Shown one piece after another: positions 9,293 to 18,540 of a stretch of DNA of 64,000 bases. Origin of the DNA: Aliiroseovarius sp. M344 (GTDB lineage Bacteria; Pseudomonadota; Alphaproteobacteria; Rhodobacterales; Rhodobacteraceae); NCBI RefSeq assembly GCF_025140835.1, contig NZ_CP081153.1:1116001-1180000 (forward strand). The letters run 5' to 3'. A program made the translations under genes and the position numbers. The notes under the pieces are model-generated. The model was given only the letters and a program-made list of their open reading frames with translations. It made no database searches and was not told the origin of the DNA. Position 1 is the stretch's first letter. Each line of letters starts with the position of its first letter.

Positions 9293-10234
9293 ATGGATAT
9301 CACCCTGATCAAAACATTTCTAGAAGTTGCATCCAGCGGGTCGTTCGTGTCCGCGTCCGAACGCCTTCTAGTGACCCAATCTGCAGTTAGCTTACGGATT
9401 AGCCGTCTGGAAGAGACCATGGGTCGTCCCCTGTTTACACGGTCCAAGGCCGGTGCAGAGCTGACCCCGGCCGGCACGGAATTTGAGCATTACGCAGTAA
9501 GCATGTTGAAATTATGGGAAGAGGCACGCCAGCAAGTTGCCATTCCTGAAGGGTACAGCCGAACGTTGACGATTGGGGCGCAGTATTCGCTCTGGCCTCG
9601 CTTGGGGTTTCGTTGGATCGACGGCCTTCAGAAAATGGTGCCTGACTTAAGCATTCGCGCCGAACTTGGGATGCCAGAAATCTTAACGCGGTATTTGCGT
9701 GAAGGTGTGATCCAGTTTGCTCTAATGTATACACCGCAACTTCGATCTGGTCTGGACGCGCGCCACATACTGGAAGATGAGCTGGTTCTGGTGGCAAGTT
9801 GGCCGAATCCAACACTTGATATGAAAGGTCGATATGTGTTCGTGGATTGGGGTCCAGAATTCGTCCGTTCCCATGCAATCAGTTTGCCCAGTCTGACTGA
9901 CAGCGGACTCACCATGGCTTTGGGTGCGATGACGACCGACTATATTCTGAACCGAGAAGCAGCAGCATATCTGCCCGCTCGGTTTGTCCAGCGCCATCTT
10001 GAGGCTGGAACTCTGCATCTTGTGCCTGATGCGCCACGGTTCCCATATCCAATTTGGGCCGTTTGGAGGGAAGACATCGATCCAATAGTCCTTGCCGCAG
10101 CGGAAACCACATTGCAGCAAGCTTGCGCCCAAATTGACGACTTGCACGATAACGTGCTGTTTGCACTCTCCAAAATCAGTGAAGGCGGTGAAATCGCCAT
10201 TTTGGGTGACGCAAACGGTGCTTTAGATAAGTAA
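9293..10234 (+). CDS. LysR family transcriptional regulator
   Basis: A 313-residue LysR-type regulator. The winged helix-turn-helix is at residues 1-60 (MDITLIKTFLEVASSGSFVS, then LVTQSAVSLRISRLEETMG, then PLFTRSKAGAELTPAG), followed by a substrate-binding domain. No strong Shine-Dalgarno is visible before the ATG. The 245-base gap to the divergent DUF2848 gene is the usual arrangement for a LysR regulator and its target. The ligand is unknown. Confidence 0.87.
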   Translation: MDITLIKTFLEVASSGSFVSASERLLVTQSAVSLRISRLEETMGRPLFTRSKAGAELTPAGTEFEHYAVSMLKLWEEARQQVAIPEGYSRTLTIGAQYSLWPRLGFRWIDGLQKMVPDLSIRAELGMPEILTRYLREGVIQFALMYTPQLRSGLDARHILEDELVLVASWPNPTLDMKGRYVFVDWGPEFVRSHAISLPSLTDSGLTMALGAMTTDYILNREAAAYLPARFVQRHLEAGTLHLVPDAPRFPYPIWAVWREDIDPIVLAAAETTLQQACAQIDDLHDNVLFALSKISEGGEIAILGDANGALDK

Positions 10235-10356
10235 AACTTGCTTTATATACGATAAATATCAATTTTACTCACGAAAACAGCTAATCTAGATAAACCCAAG
10301 CAAAGAAGCTCGTGGTCCGTTGAGGATCATTTGAAACACTTGGGAAAGGAATAGCT

Positions 10357-11184
10357 ATGAAGACTGTAATCCAGATGGCATCCGCCACCGCTCTCGCACT
10401 GGTCCTTGCCGCACCGGCATTCGCCGTAGATGACCTGATTGGCGTCGGCGACCTGAACGACCGGATCGACGACATCACCGAAGCCGCAGAAGATGACATC
10501 GCAAATGCCGAAGACGCAGAGCGTTACAGCGCGCTGGGCGTGGCACAGGGATGGCGTGGATCGCTGGCGCTGACAGCTTCTGCCACGTCGGGCAACACCG
10601 ACAATGGCGAACTGTCGTTGGCCGGGCGTTTGTCCTATGGCGCTGGCGACTGGAACCACCTGTTCGGTTTCGCCGGCGAATTCGCCCGCACAGGTTCGGT
10701 CAGCACCGAAGAAAAAATCTACGGTGTTTACGAAGCCAACCGGTATTTCTCGGACACTCTGTATGGTTTTGGTACCGGTCGTTATCAGTATGATGCCTTC
10801 GCGACCAACCAGCATGACGCCTTCCTTGGCGCTGGTATCGGTTACCGTATCATCAACAATGACAACATGACCTGGCGTGTTCAAGCCGGCCCTGGTGTTC
10901 GTTATGTGAAAGATAACACTGGTGTTGATACTACTGAGTTCAGCGGCATCGCGTCCTCGCGTTTCTACTACGCGTTTAGCGACACTGTTTCGCTGACGAA
11001 TGACACTGACGTTCTGGGTTCAAACTCGAACATCATTGCAACCAACGATCTGGGTCTGAACTTCAAAGTGACTGAAAACGTTTCGACCCGCGCCAGCTAC
11101 CGGACCGAATACAACTCGGACCCGCTGCCCGGTTTCGATCGTTACGACAACACAATCGGCATGTCGCTGGTCGTCGGCTTCTAA
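10357..11184 (+). CDS. DUF481 family outer-membrane beta-barrel (YdiY-like)
   Basis: A 275-residue exported protein with a signal peptide cleaved after APAFA (residue 23), behind GGAAAGGAATAGCT. A short acidic helical stretch (DDLIGVGDLNDRIDDITEAA) follows, then alternating amphipathic strands such as WRGSLALTASATSGNTDNGE and RASYRTEYNSDPLPGFDRYD, ending in the outer-membrane-type terminal residue Phe (SLVVGF). This matches DUF481/YdiY salt-induced outer-membrane proteins. It is monocistronic, bounded by an AT-rich upstream region and a strong terminator. Its role in the outer membrane is not established. Confidence 0.85.
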   Translation: MKTVIQMASATALALVLAAPAFAVDDLIGVGDLNDRIDDITEAAEDDIANAEDAERYSALGVAQGWRGSLALTASATSGNTDNGELSLAGRLSYGAGDWNHLFGFAGEFARTGSVSTEEKIYGVYEANRYFSDTLYGFGTGRYQYDAFATNQHDAFLGAGIGYRIINNDNMTWRVQAGPGVRYVKDNTGVDTTEFSGIASSRFYYAFSDTVSLTNDTDVLGSNSNIIATNDLGLNFKVTENVSTRASYRTEYNSDPLPGFDRYDNTIGMSLVVGF

Positions 11185-11220
11185 ACGACCAAATTTCAAA
11201 AGTTCATAAAAATCCCTCGG

Positions 11221-11246
11221 GGGGCGGAGAGATCCGCCCCTTTTTC
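11221..11246 (+). terminator. Rho-independent terminator after the DUF481 gene
   Basis: A perfect 8-bp GC-rich stem GGGGCGGA (11221-11228) and TCCGCCCC (11233-11240) closes a GAGA tetraloop and is followed by TTTTTC. It lies 37 bases after the stop codon of the DUF481 gene. Confidence 0.93.
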
Positions 11247-11310
11247 TATTAAAATATTAGCCGAACCGCACGCGGACGCCGTTACCATCGCCAGACGGTC
11301 ACGCTTCTTT

Positions 11311-12096
11311 TCATGCAGGCAAAGCGTTGGCATTGATGCGTCCAAGTTGGTTTAAAAGCTGGTGTACGTCGGCGCGAAGTGTGGCTTCGGGCCAAAGGGA
11401 TTGCAGCGGAAGGGCGGGCAGCCTGAGGGCAATGCGGCGCCAGCTGTGCAGGACCAGCACACGCAAAGCAGCGCGTGGAAGTGCGGCCATATCTCCAAGA
11501 TCAATCCTTTGCACGTATCCCATAAGCGCCGAAAGCCTCGCGACCTCATCTTGTAAGGTGTCAGGCACCAGTTGGCGCAACAGATCGTTTGGTAAATCTG
11601 GGGTGCTGTCCGAGAAATGGAGCAGCCCGGAGTTTGGTCGTGGTTCCTTGGTGCCCAAAAACACGCCGGGTGTCACCTCAGTAAACCCCTGGTTGGTCAG
11701 TTTGGCCTCATAACCCGGCTGGTCGGCTGCCAAAAGCGTCACCACAAGATGCCAGTTTTCCGGTGCGGATAGGCCGGGGCCATAGATGCGATCTGCAACT
11801 GTGACGGTTTGCGCGCGACCGTGGTCAGTTAACGAATAGAGTGACCCTCTGCCCGCGCGTTGGCTGCTGATCCAGCCGTCCTTGCGCAACCGGTGCAGTG
11901 CCACACGTGTCGCCTCGGGACGGATTCCAAGCGCCCCCAACAGCAACCCAAGTGTCGCGCCTGATACAGTTTCACCCTGTCCACGCGCCATATCGCCCAT
12001 GATGGTTACAACCACCGACCAGACCCGCAAATCACCTGCGCCCCGAACATGGTTCAGGATGTTTTGCTCGTGGTCAGAGATCGCAGGGACCGCCAT
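11311..12096 (-). CDS. paaX: PaaX-family transcriptional repressor
   Basis: A 261-residue PaaX-like regulator. The N-terminal winged helix is seen at WSVVVTIMGDMARGQGETVS and GIRPEATRVALHRLRKDGWI. The middle and C-terminal PaaX domains follow, with VLVLHSWRRIALRLPALP near the end. In other bacteria PaaX represses the phenylacetate genes and is released by phenylacetyl-CoA. It is the last gene of the paa operon here, 8 bases after paaZ, so it would control its own synthesis with the pathway. No terminator was seen in the 64 bases between its stop codon and the DUF481 terminator. Confidence 0.9.
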   Translation of the reverse strand: MAVPAISDHEQNILNHVRGAGDLRVWSVVVTIMGDMARGQGETVSGATLGLLLGALGIRPEATRVALHRLRKDGWISSQRAGRGSLYSLTDHGRAQTVTVADRIYGPGLSAPENWHLVVTLLAADQPGYEAKLTNQGFTEVTPGVFLGTKEPRPNSGLLHFSDSTPDLPNDLLRQLVPDTLQDEVARLSALMGYVQRIDLGDMAALPRAALRVLVLHSWRRIALRLPALPLQSLWPEATLRADVHQLLNQLGRINANALPA

Positions 12097-12104
12097 CGGC
12101 GCGA

Positions 12105-14132
12105 CTAGTATGCGTTCATGGTCAGAAGTTCATATTCAGCGACCAATTCGTCGTCTTGATTGGTCAGGGTCACGTGCCAGCGCACCTCACCATACTCATC
12201 GGTGCGACGCGTTTTGGCTTTCACCGTCAGACGCACTTTCATGCTGTCGCCCGCTTCGACCGGTTTCATGAAGCGCAGGTTATCAAGCCCTGTGTTGGCC
12301 AGAACTGGCCCTTCATTGGGTTCTACAAAAAGGCCTGCCGCGAAGCTGAGCAGCAGATAGCCATGCGCGACGCGACCGGGGAAGAACGGGTTTCGTTTGG
12401 CGGCTTCGTCGTTCATGTGGGCATAAAACGTGTCGCCGGTGAAATTGGCGAAATGCTCGATATCATCCAGCGTGATTTCGCGCGATTTGGTGTGCAGGGT
12501 TTCCCCAATCGACAGCTCGCCATATCTGCGCGTGAACGGGTGGGCGGGGCCTTTCACTTCGGTCGCGCCGGGCACCCATCTGCCACTAACAGAGGTCAGA
12601 ATGTCCGGGCTGCCCTGAATGGCGGTGCGTTGCATGTAGTGGAGAACTCCGCGCACACCGCCCATTTCCTCGCCGCCGCCAGCGCGACCTGGGCCGCCGT
12701 GCACCATATGGGGCAGGGGGGAGCCGTGGCCGGTGCTTTCTTTCATCGAGGTGGCGTTGTTGAAGTAAAGCCGCCCGTGGAAGGCACCTGCGCCCATCGC
12801 GACCTCTCGCGCAACGTCGCCCGAACCTGTGATGACCGAAGCCACCAGCGAACCTTCGCCTTTGTTCGCCAGCTCGATCGCGTGCGCAATGTCGCGATAG
12901 CCCATGATGGTCGAGACCGGCCCAAACGCCTCGGTCGCGTGCACGATGGTTGCAGTGTCGGGGGTCTCGCAGTGGAAGAGCATCGGCTTGACGAACGCGC
13001 CTGCGTCGACCTCTCCGGTAAGGTCCGTATCTTCGGGGTCGCCATAGACCCGCTTGCATTCCGAGCCGATCAGGGCGGCTTTTTCCAGCACATCAGCTTT
13101 TTGACCGGCGGACACCAATGCGCCCATGCGAACGCCCTCTGCACGCGGGTCACCGATGACGGTTTTGTCCAGCCGAGCCGACAGGGCTTGGATCACGTTG
13201 GCCACCTGTGCTTCTGGCGCAATGATGCGGCGGATCGCGGTGCATTTCTGCCCCGCTTTCGTGGTCATCTCGCGGTGCACCTCTTTGATAAAAAGGTCAA
13301 ATTCCGGCGCGTCTGGCGTGACGTCCGGACCCAGAATGGACGCGTTCAAGCTGTCCTGCTCCGCCACGAACCGCACCGAGTTTTTCAGTATATTCGGGTT
13401 TGACCGCAACATGCTTGCAGTCTGGGCTGACCCTGTGAAGCTAACGATATCCTGCGGGCCAAGGCGGTCCAGCAGGTCACCGGTGCCGCCCGAAATCAAC
13501 TGCAGAGCCCCGTCAGGCAAGATGCCACTGTCCAGCATGATGCGCACGGCGGCTTCGGTCACATAGCTGGTCGCCGTGGCCGGTTTCACGATGGCGGGGA
13601 CGCCTGCCAACAAGGTCGGGGCGAGCTTTTCCAGCATGCCCCAGACCGGGAAGTTGAACGCGTTGATGTGCACGGCCACGCCTTGCAAGGGGGTCGCGAT
13701 GTGCATGCCAAGGAAGGTGCCGTTGCGGCTGAGCTGTTCAATCTCGCCATCAATATAGACCTGCCCATCGGGCATTTCACGACGGCCTTTCGAGGCAAAG
13801 ACAAACACTGTGCCCACACCGCCATCAATGTCGATCATGTGATCGGATTGCGTGGCGCCGGTGTCGAAGCTCAGATCATAGAGTTCCTGTTTGTGCTGAC
13901 CCAGATGCACGGCCAGTGCCTTCAGCATCTTGGCGCGGTCGTGAAAGCCCATGGAACGCAGGGCAGGGCCGCCAACATTGCGCCCGTAATCGATCATCGC
14001 CTGCATATCGATGTCGGCGCCGCCGGCTTCAGCCAGCGGCAAACCGGTGATGGCCGACGCGATGGGGCGGGCCTTGGCACCCGGTGCAATCCATTGACCA
14101 GCCGCGAAGCTGGAGACTTTCATCAGGGTCAT
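12105..14132 (-). CDS. paaZ: Bifunctional oxepin-CoA hydrolase / 3-oxo-5,6-dehydrosuberyl-CoA semialdehyde dehydrogenase
   Basis: A 675-residue two-domain enzyme close to the size of E. coli PaaZ. Residues 1 to about 520 form an aldehyde dehydrogenase with the nucleophile region [13 protein letters not shown]. The rest is a MaoC-type hydratase with [14 protein letters not shown] and [10 protein letters not shown]. It opens the oxepin ring formed from phenylacetyl-CoA and oxidises the resulting semialdehyde to the thiolase substrate. The ATG at 14132 follows GAGGACAGAGT. It lies between the extra PaaA/C-like gene and paaX in the minus-strand operon. Confidence 0.95.
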   Translation of the reverse strand: MTLMKVSSFAAGQWIAPGAKARPIASAITGLPLAEAGGADIDMQAMIDYGRNVGGPALRSMGFHDRAKMLKALAVHLGQHKQELYDLSFDTGATQSDHMIDIDGGVGTVFVFASKGRREMPDGQVYIDGEIEQLSRNGTFLGMHIATPLQGVAVHINAFNFPVWGMLEKLAPTLLAGVPAIVKPATATSYVTEAAVRIMLDSGILPDGALQLISGGTGDLLDRLGPQDIVSFTGSAQTASMLRSNPNILKNSVRFVAEQDSLNASILGPDVTPDAPEFDLFIKEVHREMTTKAGQKCTAIRRIIAPEAQVANVIQALSARLDKTVIGDPRAEGVRMGALVSAGQKADVLEKAALIGSECKRVYGDPEDTDLTGEVDAGAFVKPMLFHCETPDTATIVHATEAFGPVSTIMGYRDIAHAIELANKGEGSLVASVITGSGDVAREVAMGAGAFHGRLYFNNATSMKESTGHGSPLPHMVHGGPGRAGGGEEMGGVRGVLHYMQRTAIQGSPDILTSVSGRWVPGATEVKGPAHPFTRRYGELSIGETLHTKSREITLDDIEHFANFTGDTFYAHMNDEAAKRNPFFPGRVAHGYLLLSFAAGLFVEPNEGPVLANTGLDNLRFMKPVEAGDSMKVRLTVKAKTRRTDEYGEVRWHVTLTNQDDELVAEYELLTMNAY

Positions 14133-14169
14133 ACTCTGTCCTCTGTTCGCAAATTCGGGAGGGCGGCGC

Positions 14170-14928
14170 TTAAGGAGCGCTCAGGCCCAGTTTTTTCAAG
14201 GAGGTTGCCGCGGCGGCTTCCCACTCTTCGCGCTGTTCAGCATTCGAGGAATGGCGCAGTCCAAACGCCTGCAATTGACTGGCGCGGGTTGAAACATCTT
14301 TGCCGAAGCTCGCGGCCACGCGCGGCCACCAATAGTCGACACTCGACTGAAGCGCCGCGGTGTCGGTTCCGGTTTCCTGAAGCCTTGCTATGCCTTCGGC
14401 CGCCAGTTCCGCATGGCGCGCCTCAACAGGTGCAATGGTGCGGAACGCGTCAGCCAGCGGGGCATAGGACACTCGGGTAAACTCGCCCATCTGCACGCCG
14501 ACCGCCAGACCCATCAAAAGGTTCATCACGACCGCATCTGACCAGCCCTCAAGCGGGTAGTTAAACACGGCCAAACGCATATCGGTATCCGTGCGTGAGG
14601 TGCCAATATCGGCATCACGGGCCAGCCGGTCAGTCCACGGGTGGTGGTTGGCATAGCGTTCGGTGTTGGCACCAAACTCGCCCATGATCGACAGCACCTT
14701 GTCGGCGTTGTCGGTTTTCTCCAGCACGATTTTCGACGCTGCGATGCGTTCCTTGATGCCGGGGCCTTGATTGACGATGTCAGCAAAGCCAGCGGCACCA
14801 GCCAGTGCACTGTCCACGAAGGTGGCCATCAGGCGCATAAGCTCTGCGCGATAGCGTGCTGGCACGTTGCCCGGCGAGGTCAGAACGCCCCCTTGGGCCA
14901 GATAGTCGGTGATGCTCATCTCAGACAT
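14170..14928 (-). CDS. PaaA/PaaC-family ferritin-like protein, additional to the canonical subunits
   Basis: A 252-residue protein of the Phenylacetic acid catabolic family (PaaA/PaaC fold), behind a GGAG ribosome-binding site. The operon already encodes PaaA and PaaC, so this is a third family member. The segment FTRVSYAPLADAFRTIAPVE followed by ARHAELA aligns by eye with the second ExxH iron motif of PaaA (EESFH), preserving E and H. At the first motif the PaaA sequence DEAGH corresponds to LEKTD, keeping the Glu but replacing His with Asp. It could be a diverged oxygenase subunit, a scaffold or an assembly factor; sequence alone does not decide. Confidence 0.78.
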   Translation of the reverse strand: MSEMSITDYLAQGGVLTSPGNVPARYRAELMRLMATFVDSALAGAAGFADIVNQGPGIKERIAASKIVLEKTDNADKVLSIMGEFGANTERYANHHPWTDRLARDADIGTSRTDTDMRLAVFNYPLEGWSDAVVMNLLMGLAVGVQMGEFTRVSYAPLADAFRTIAPVEARHAELAAEGIARLQETGTDTAALQSSVDYWWPRVAASFGKDVSTRASQLQAFGLRHSSNAEQREEWEAAAATSLKKLGLSAP

Positions 14929-14951
14929 GGCGGTCTCCGTTCCGTTGGGGG

Positions 14952-16016
14952 TTACTGGTCGTAATCGACGACAACTTTTGCCGACTTGGCATAGGACTGG
15001 CAGGACAGGACATAACCCTTCTCGACCTCGTAATCTTCAAGCGCGTGGTTGGTCAGCATTTCAACATCGCCCTCAATCACCTTGCAGCGACAGGTCGAAC
15101 AGACCCCTGCTTTACAGGCGTAAGGTGCGTCGATATCATTGGCCAAAGCGGCATCAAGGATCGACGTATCCGCGTCCATGGTGATTGTGCGGCTAGCACC
15201 ATCCAGCGCCACAACAGCTTCGATTCCCGCGCCTTTGACGGCGGCCTTGCTGGCCGCTTTCTTGGCAGCCCGACCCGGCTGTGAGGATGCGAATAGCTCG
15301 AATTTGATCTGTGCGTCGTCCAACCCGTGATCGCGTAGCGCTTTTGCAATGCCCAACATCATTGGCTCTGGGCCACAGATGAACGCCGTGTTGACGGATT
15401 TGATATCGATCCAGCTTTTGAACAGTTGGGCGCATTTCTGCTCGTCTACCAGACCGGTAAACAGGTCAATGTCCTGGGCGTCACTTTCCAGAATGTGGAT
15501 CACATTGAAGCGACCCATATACCGGTTCTTAAGGTCTTCGAGTTCCTCGCGGAACATGATCGTGGTCACAGCCTTGTTGGCATAGACCAGCGTGAATTGC
15601 GCATCGGGTTCGCGGGCAAGTGTCGTCTTGATGATCGACAGAACCGGCGTGATGCCCGATCCACCGGCAAAACCCAGATAGTGTCGGTCCGTGTCGGGCG
15701 CGATTGGCACGAAAAAGTTGCCCATAGGGGACATGGCTTCGATCGTGTCGCCCTGTTTCAGGTCCTCGTTGGCCCAGGTCGAAAAGGCGCCGCCATCAAC
15801 CCGTTTGATGCCAACTTGCAGCTTGCCTTCGTCCAGTCCCGAACAGATCGAGTAAGACCGGCGAAGCTCTTGCCCGTCGAAATCTTTGCGGAAGGTCAGG
15901 TATTGACCTTGCGTATAATCAAATGCCTCGGGGTCTTCTGGGGTCAATGTCACAACCACCGCATCGCGGATGGTTTTGTGAATGTCGGTAACGGTCAGTG
16001 TATGGAAGCGCGCCAT
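14952..16016 (-). CDS. paaE: 1,2-phenylacetyl-CoA epoxidase reductase subunit PaaE
   Basis: A 354-residue oxidoreductase with a ferredoxin-NADP reductase module. FAD binding is at RRSYSICSG and the nucleotide-binding fold at YLGFAGGSGITPVLSIIKT. A C-terminal plant-type 2Fe-2S domain follows, with PYACKAGVCSTCRCKVIEG and the fourth ligand in YVLSCQSY. It passes electrons from NADPH to the di-iron centre of PaaA. A basic/alanine linker (AAKKAASKAAVKGAG) joins the two halves. It follows paaD with a 9-base gap. Confidence 0.95.
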   Translation of the reverse strand: MARFHTLTVTDIHKTIRDAVVVTLTPEDPEAFDYTQGQYLTFRKDFDGQELRRSYSICSGLDEGKLQVGIKRVDGGAFSTWANEDLKQGDTIEAMSPMGNFFVPIAPDTDRHYLGFAGGSGITPVLSIIKTTLAREPDAQFTLVYANKAVTTIMFREELEDLKNRYMGRFNVIHILESDAQDIDLFTGLVDEQKCAQLFKSWIDIKSVNTAFICGPEPMMLGIAKALRDHGLDDAQIKFELFASSQPGRAAKKAASKAAVKGAGIEAVVALDGASRTITMDADTSILDAALANDIDAPYACKAGVCSTCRCKVIEGDVEMLTNHALEDYEVEKGYVLSCQSYAKSAKVVVDYDQ

Positions 16017-16025
16017 GGGTATCTC

Positions 16026-16487
16026 CTAGATGCACTTGAAATAATCGAAGGGTTCAAGGCAATCGCGGCATCGCCACAGCGCCTTGCAAGGGGTCGAACC
16101 GAACTGGCTTGTGCGTTCCAGATCGTGACCACCGCAGTTTGGACAGCGTTCCGGCTCGCCTTTGGCCGAGGGCGGGGCGATGCCGAACTTCTCTAACGCC
16201 GCCTTGCCTTTGTCGGTCAGCCAGTCGGTGGTCCAAGCTGGCGAAAGCTGTCGGTGTAACGTGAGCTTTTCGATCCCGTGGCCTTTCAGCGCGGTTTCGA
16301 TGTCGAGGTTGATGATCGTCGTCGCTGGGCACCCCGAATAGGTCGGGGTGACGGTGACATTCAGCATGTCACCTTCCCATTTGACGTCCCGGATGATGCC
16401 CAGATCGACCAGCGAAATCACGGGGATCTCGGGGTCAGGCACCTGGTCCAGCCAGTCCCAAATCGTATCAACCGAGGGCTGGCTCAT
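16026..16487 (-). CDS. paaD: Phenylacetyl-CoA epoxidase-associated protein PaaD
   Basis: A 153-residue protein with an N-terminal MIP18/DUF59-type domain (DPEIPVISLVDLGIIRDVKW and TPTYSGCPAT). The C-terminal zinc ribbon has CPNCGGHD and WRCRDCLEPFDYFKCI. Proteins with this domain assist iron-sulfur or di-iron maturation, and PaaD is required for an active PaaABCE complex. It starts one base after the stop region of paaC in the minus-strand operon. Confidence 0.94.
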   Translation of the reverse strand: MSQPSVDTIWDWLDQVPDPEIPVISLVDLGIIRDVKWEGDMLNVTVTPTYSGCPATTIINLDIETALKGHGIEKLTLHRQLSPAWTTDWLTDKGKAALEKFGIAPPSAKGEPERCPNCGGHDLERTSQFGSTPCKALWRCRDCLEPFDYFKCI

Positions 16488-16488
16488 C

Positions 16489-17250
16489 TTACCACGTCGC
16501 GCCCGGATAAGCGCGTTGCAGCCACTGCATGCTGGTCAGCAAGTGACCCAGATGCTCGGTGTGCATATAGCCGGTGCGACCGCCTTTGTGGTGGAACACA
16601 TCGGTTGGCACGGTCAAGGTAGCCTCACGCAGAACCTTGCCAACAAGTGCGTCGTATTCCTCGCGCAGGCTGGCCGGGTCGGGCGCAATGCCAGCCGCAA
16701 CCATGGCCGCGTCCACGTCGTCGCCATCAAACATCTCGCCCACGTAAGGCCAGAGGAAATCGAGCGCCTCTTGCATGCGTTTGTGGCTTTCTGCGGTGCC
16801 GTCACCAAGGCCCACCACGGTGTCGCCAGAGCGTTCCACGTGATACGAAATCTCTTTCGAGGCTTTCTCGGCAATATCAGCAACCCGCTTGTCGGCGCTT
16901 TTCATCAGCCGTCCAACCATGATCGATGACCATGCATCAAACAGGAACTGGCGCATCATGGTGCGTCCGAAATCGCCGTTGGGCAGTTCGACCAGCAGCA
17001 CATTGCGGAAATCCCATGCGTCGCGCAGGAAAGCCAGATCGTCTGCCGAACGGCCTTTGCCTTCAACTTCGCCGGCAAGACCCAGCCAGAATTGCGTTTG
17101 ACCGATCAAGTCCAGTGCCGTGTTTGCCAATGCGATGTCTTCTTCCAACACGGGCGACAGCCCACACCACTCGCTGACGCGATGGCCCAGGATCAGGCTG
17201 TTGTCGCCCAACCTGAGCAGGAATTGAAATAGAGCGTCCTGATCTTTCAT
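16489..17250 (-). CDS. paaC: 1,2-phenylacetyl-CoA epoxidase subunit PaaC
   Basis: A 253-residue structural subunit of the epoxidase, with the usual N-terminal block LFQFLLRLGDNSLILGHRVS, then EWCGLSPVLEEDIALANTAL and DLIGQTQFWL. PaaC has the ferritin-like fold of PaaA but normally lacks the iron ligands, and pairs with it in the complex. The ATG at 17250 overlaps the paaB stop (TGATG), which was preferred over the GTG one codon upstream. Confidence 0.95.
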   Translation of the reverse strand: MKDQDALFQFLLRLGDNSLILGHRVSEWCGLSPVLEEDIALANTALDLIGQTQFWLGLAGEVEGKGRSADDLAFLRDAWDFRNVLLVELPNGDFGRTMMRQFLFDAWSSIMVGRLMKSADKRVADIAEKASKEISYHVERSGDTVVGLGDGTAESHKRMQEALDFLWPYVGEMFDGDDVDAAMVAAGIAPDPASLREEYDALVGKVLREATLTVPTDVFHHKGGRTGYMHTEHLGHLLTSMQWLQRAYPGATW

Positions 17251-17534
17251 CACATGTGCCCCACTTCGTCAGGAATGTCGAAGAAGGTCGGGTGACGATA
17301 GACTTTGGAGTTTGAAGGCTCGTAAAGCGGGCCTTTTTCTTCGGGTGACGAAGCGGCGATATGGCGTGCTTCGACCACCCAGATCGACACGCCTTCGTTG
17401 CGGCGCGTATAGACGTCGCGGGCGTTTTTGATCGCCATTTCCTCGTCAGGGGCGTGCAGGCTGCCCACGTGACGGTGGCTCAGGCCATGCTGGCCGCGGA
17501 TGAATACTTCCCAGAGGGGCCATTCTTTGGACAT
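17250..17534 (-). CDS. paaB: 1,2-phenylacetyl-CoA epoxidase subunit PaaB
   Basis: A 94-residue protein of normal PaaB length. The signature WPLWEVFIRGQHGLSHRHVG and SLHAPDEEMAIKNARDVYTR are unmistakable. PaaB bridges PaaAC heterodimers in the epoxidase. It lies 11 bases downstream of paaA and overlaps paaC. Confidence 0.95.
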   Translation of the reverse strand: MSKEWPLWEVFIRGQHGLSHRHVGSLHAPDEEMAIKNARDVYTRRNEGVSIWVVEARHIAASSPEEKGPLYEPSNSKVYRHPTFFDIPDEVGHM

Positions 17535-17545
17535 CTGATATCTCC

Positions 17546-18538
17546 TTATTCAGCAGCGTGCTTGCGCGCGGCTTTTTTCTGAGCATGGGCCAGCAGGCCG
17601 TCACGCACCCATTCACCGTCTTCCCATGCGGACACGCGGTCCTCCATCCGGTCGACGTTGCAGGGGCCTTTGCCCTTGATAACGTTGAAAAACTCGGTCC
17701 AGTCCGGTTCCGAGAAATCGTGTGCGCCTCGTTCCTCGTTCCATTTCAGGTTTTCGTCCGGAATGGTCAGGCCAAGGTATTTCGCCTGTGGCACGGTCTG
17801 GTCGACAAAGCGCTGCCGCAGCTCGTCATTGGTGTCGATCTTGATCTTCCACGCTAGGGATTGCGCCGAATGCACACTGTCTTTGTCCGACGGGCCAAAC
17901 ATCATCAGCGATGGGTACCAAAAGCGGTTCAAAGCATCCTGAGCCATGCGGCGCTGAGCCTCGTTGCCCTCGGCCATCTTCATCATGATGTCGTAGCCCT
18001 GGCGCTGGTGGAAGCTTTCTTCCTTGCAGATGCGGATCATCGCGCGGCTATAGGGACCGTAAGACGTTCGTTGCAGCGGCACTTGGTTCATGATCGCCGC
18101 ACCATCAACCAACCAGCCAACCGCGCCGATATCGGCCCAGTTCAGCGTGGGGTAGTTAAAGATCGACGAATACTTCATGCGACCCGACAGAAGTTCTTCG
18201 GTCAGCTCATCACGGGTAACGCCAAGCGTTTCAGCCGCGCAATAAAGATAGAGCCCGTGACCAGCTTCATCCTGCACCTTCGCCAGCAGGATCGCCTTAC
18301 GCTCCAACGTGGGCGCGCGGGTGATCCAATTGCCTTCGGGCAGCTGGCCGACAATCTCGGAATGGGCGTGCTGGCCGATCTGGCGGATCAGGGTGGCGCG
18401 GTAATCATCCGGCATCCAGTCTTTGGGTTCGATCTTTTCATCGCGGTCAACGCGATCCTGAAAATTTCGTTCCTCGTCAGACATTTCCTCGCGGGTCTTC
18501 ACACCGGCGCCTGCGGTTTTCACCAACTGTGCATACAT
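17546..18538 (-). CDS. paaA: 1,2-phenylacetyl-CoA epoxidase catalytic subunit PaaA
   Basis: A 330-residue catalytic subunit. The di-iron ligands are in [10 protein letters not shown] (first ExxH) and [13 protein letters not shown] (second ExxH); [13 protein letters not shown] lies just before the latter. It inserts one oxygen atom into the aromatic ring of phenylacetyl-CoA. The ATG at 18538 (MYAQLVK) was chosen because an upstream in-frame start would run into the thiolase gene, whose stop is at 18541. The C-terminal [12 protein letters not shown] tail is usual for this family. Confidence 0.96.
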   Translation of the reverse strand: MYAQLVKTAGAGVKTREEMSDEERNFQDRVDRDEKIEPKDWMPDDYRATLIRQIGQHAHSEIVGQLPEGNWITRAPTLERKAILLAKVQDEAGHGLYLYCAAETLGVTRDELTEELLSGRMKYSSIFNYPTLNWADIGAVGWLVDGAAIMNQVPLQRTSYGPYSRAMIRICKEESFHQRQGYDIMMKMAEGNEAQRRMAQDALNRFWYPSLMMFGPSDKDSVHSAQSLAWKIKIDTNDELRQRFVDQTVPQAKYLGLTIPDENLKWNEERGAHDFSEPDWTEFFNVIKGKGPCNVDRMEDRVSAWEDGEWVRDGLLAHAQKKAARKHAAE

Positions 18539-18540
18539 CG

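Noticed and set aside
12156..13403. Plus-strand open frame of 415 codons opposite paaZ
   Set aside because: It is the antisense shadow of a well-supported two-domain enzyme; its translation has no domain and follows from the codon bias of paaZ.
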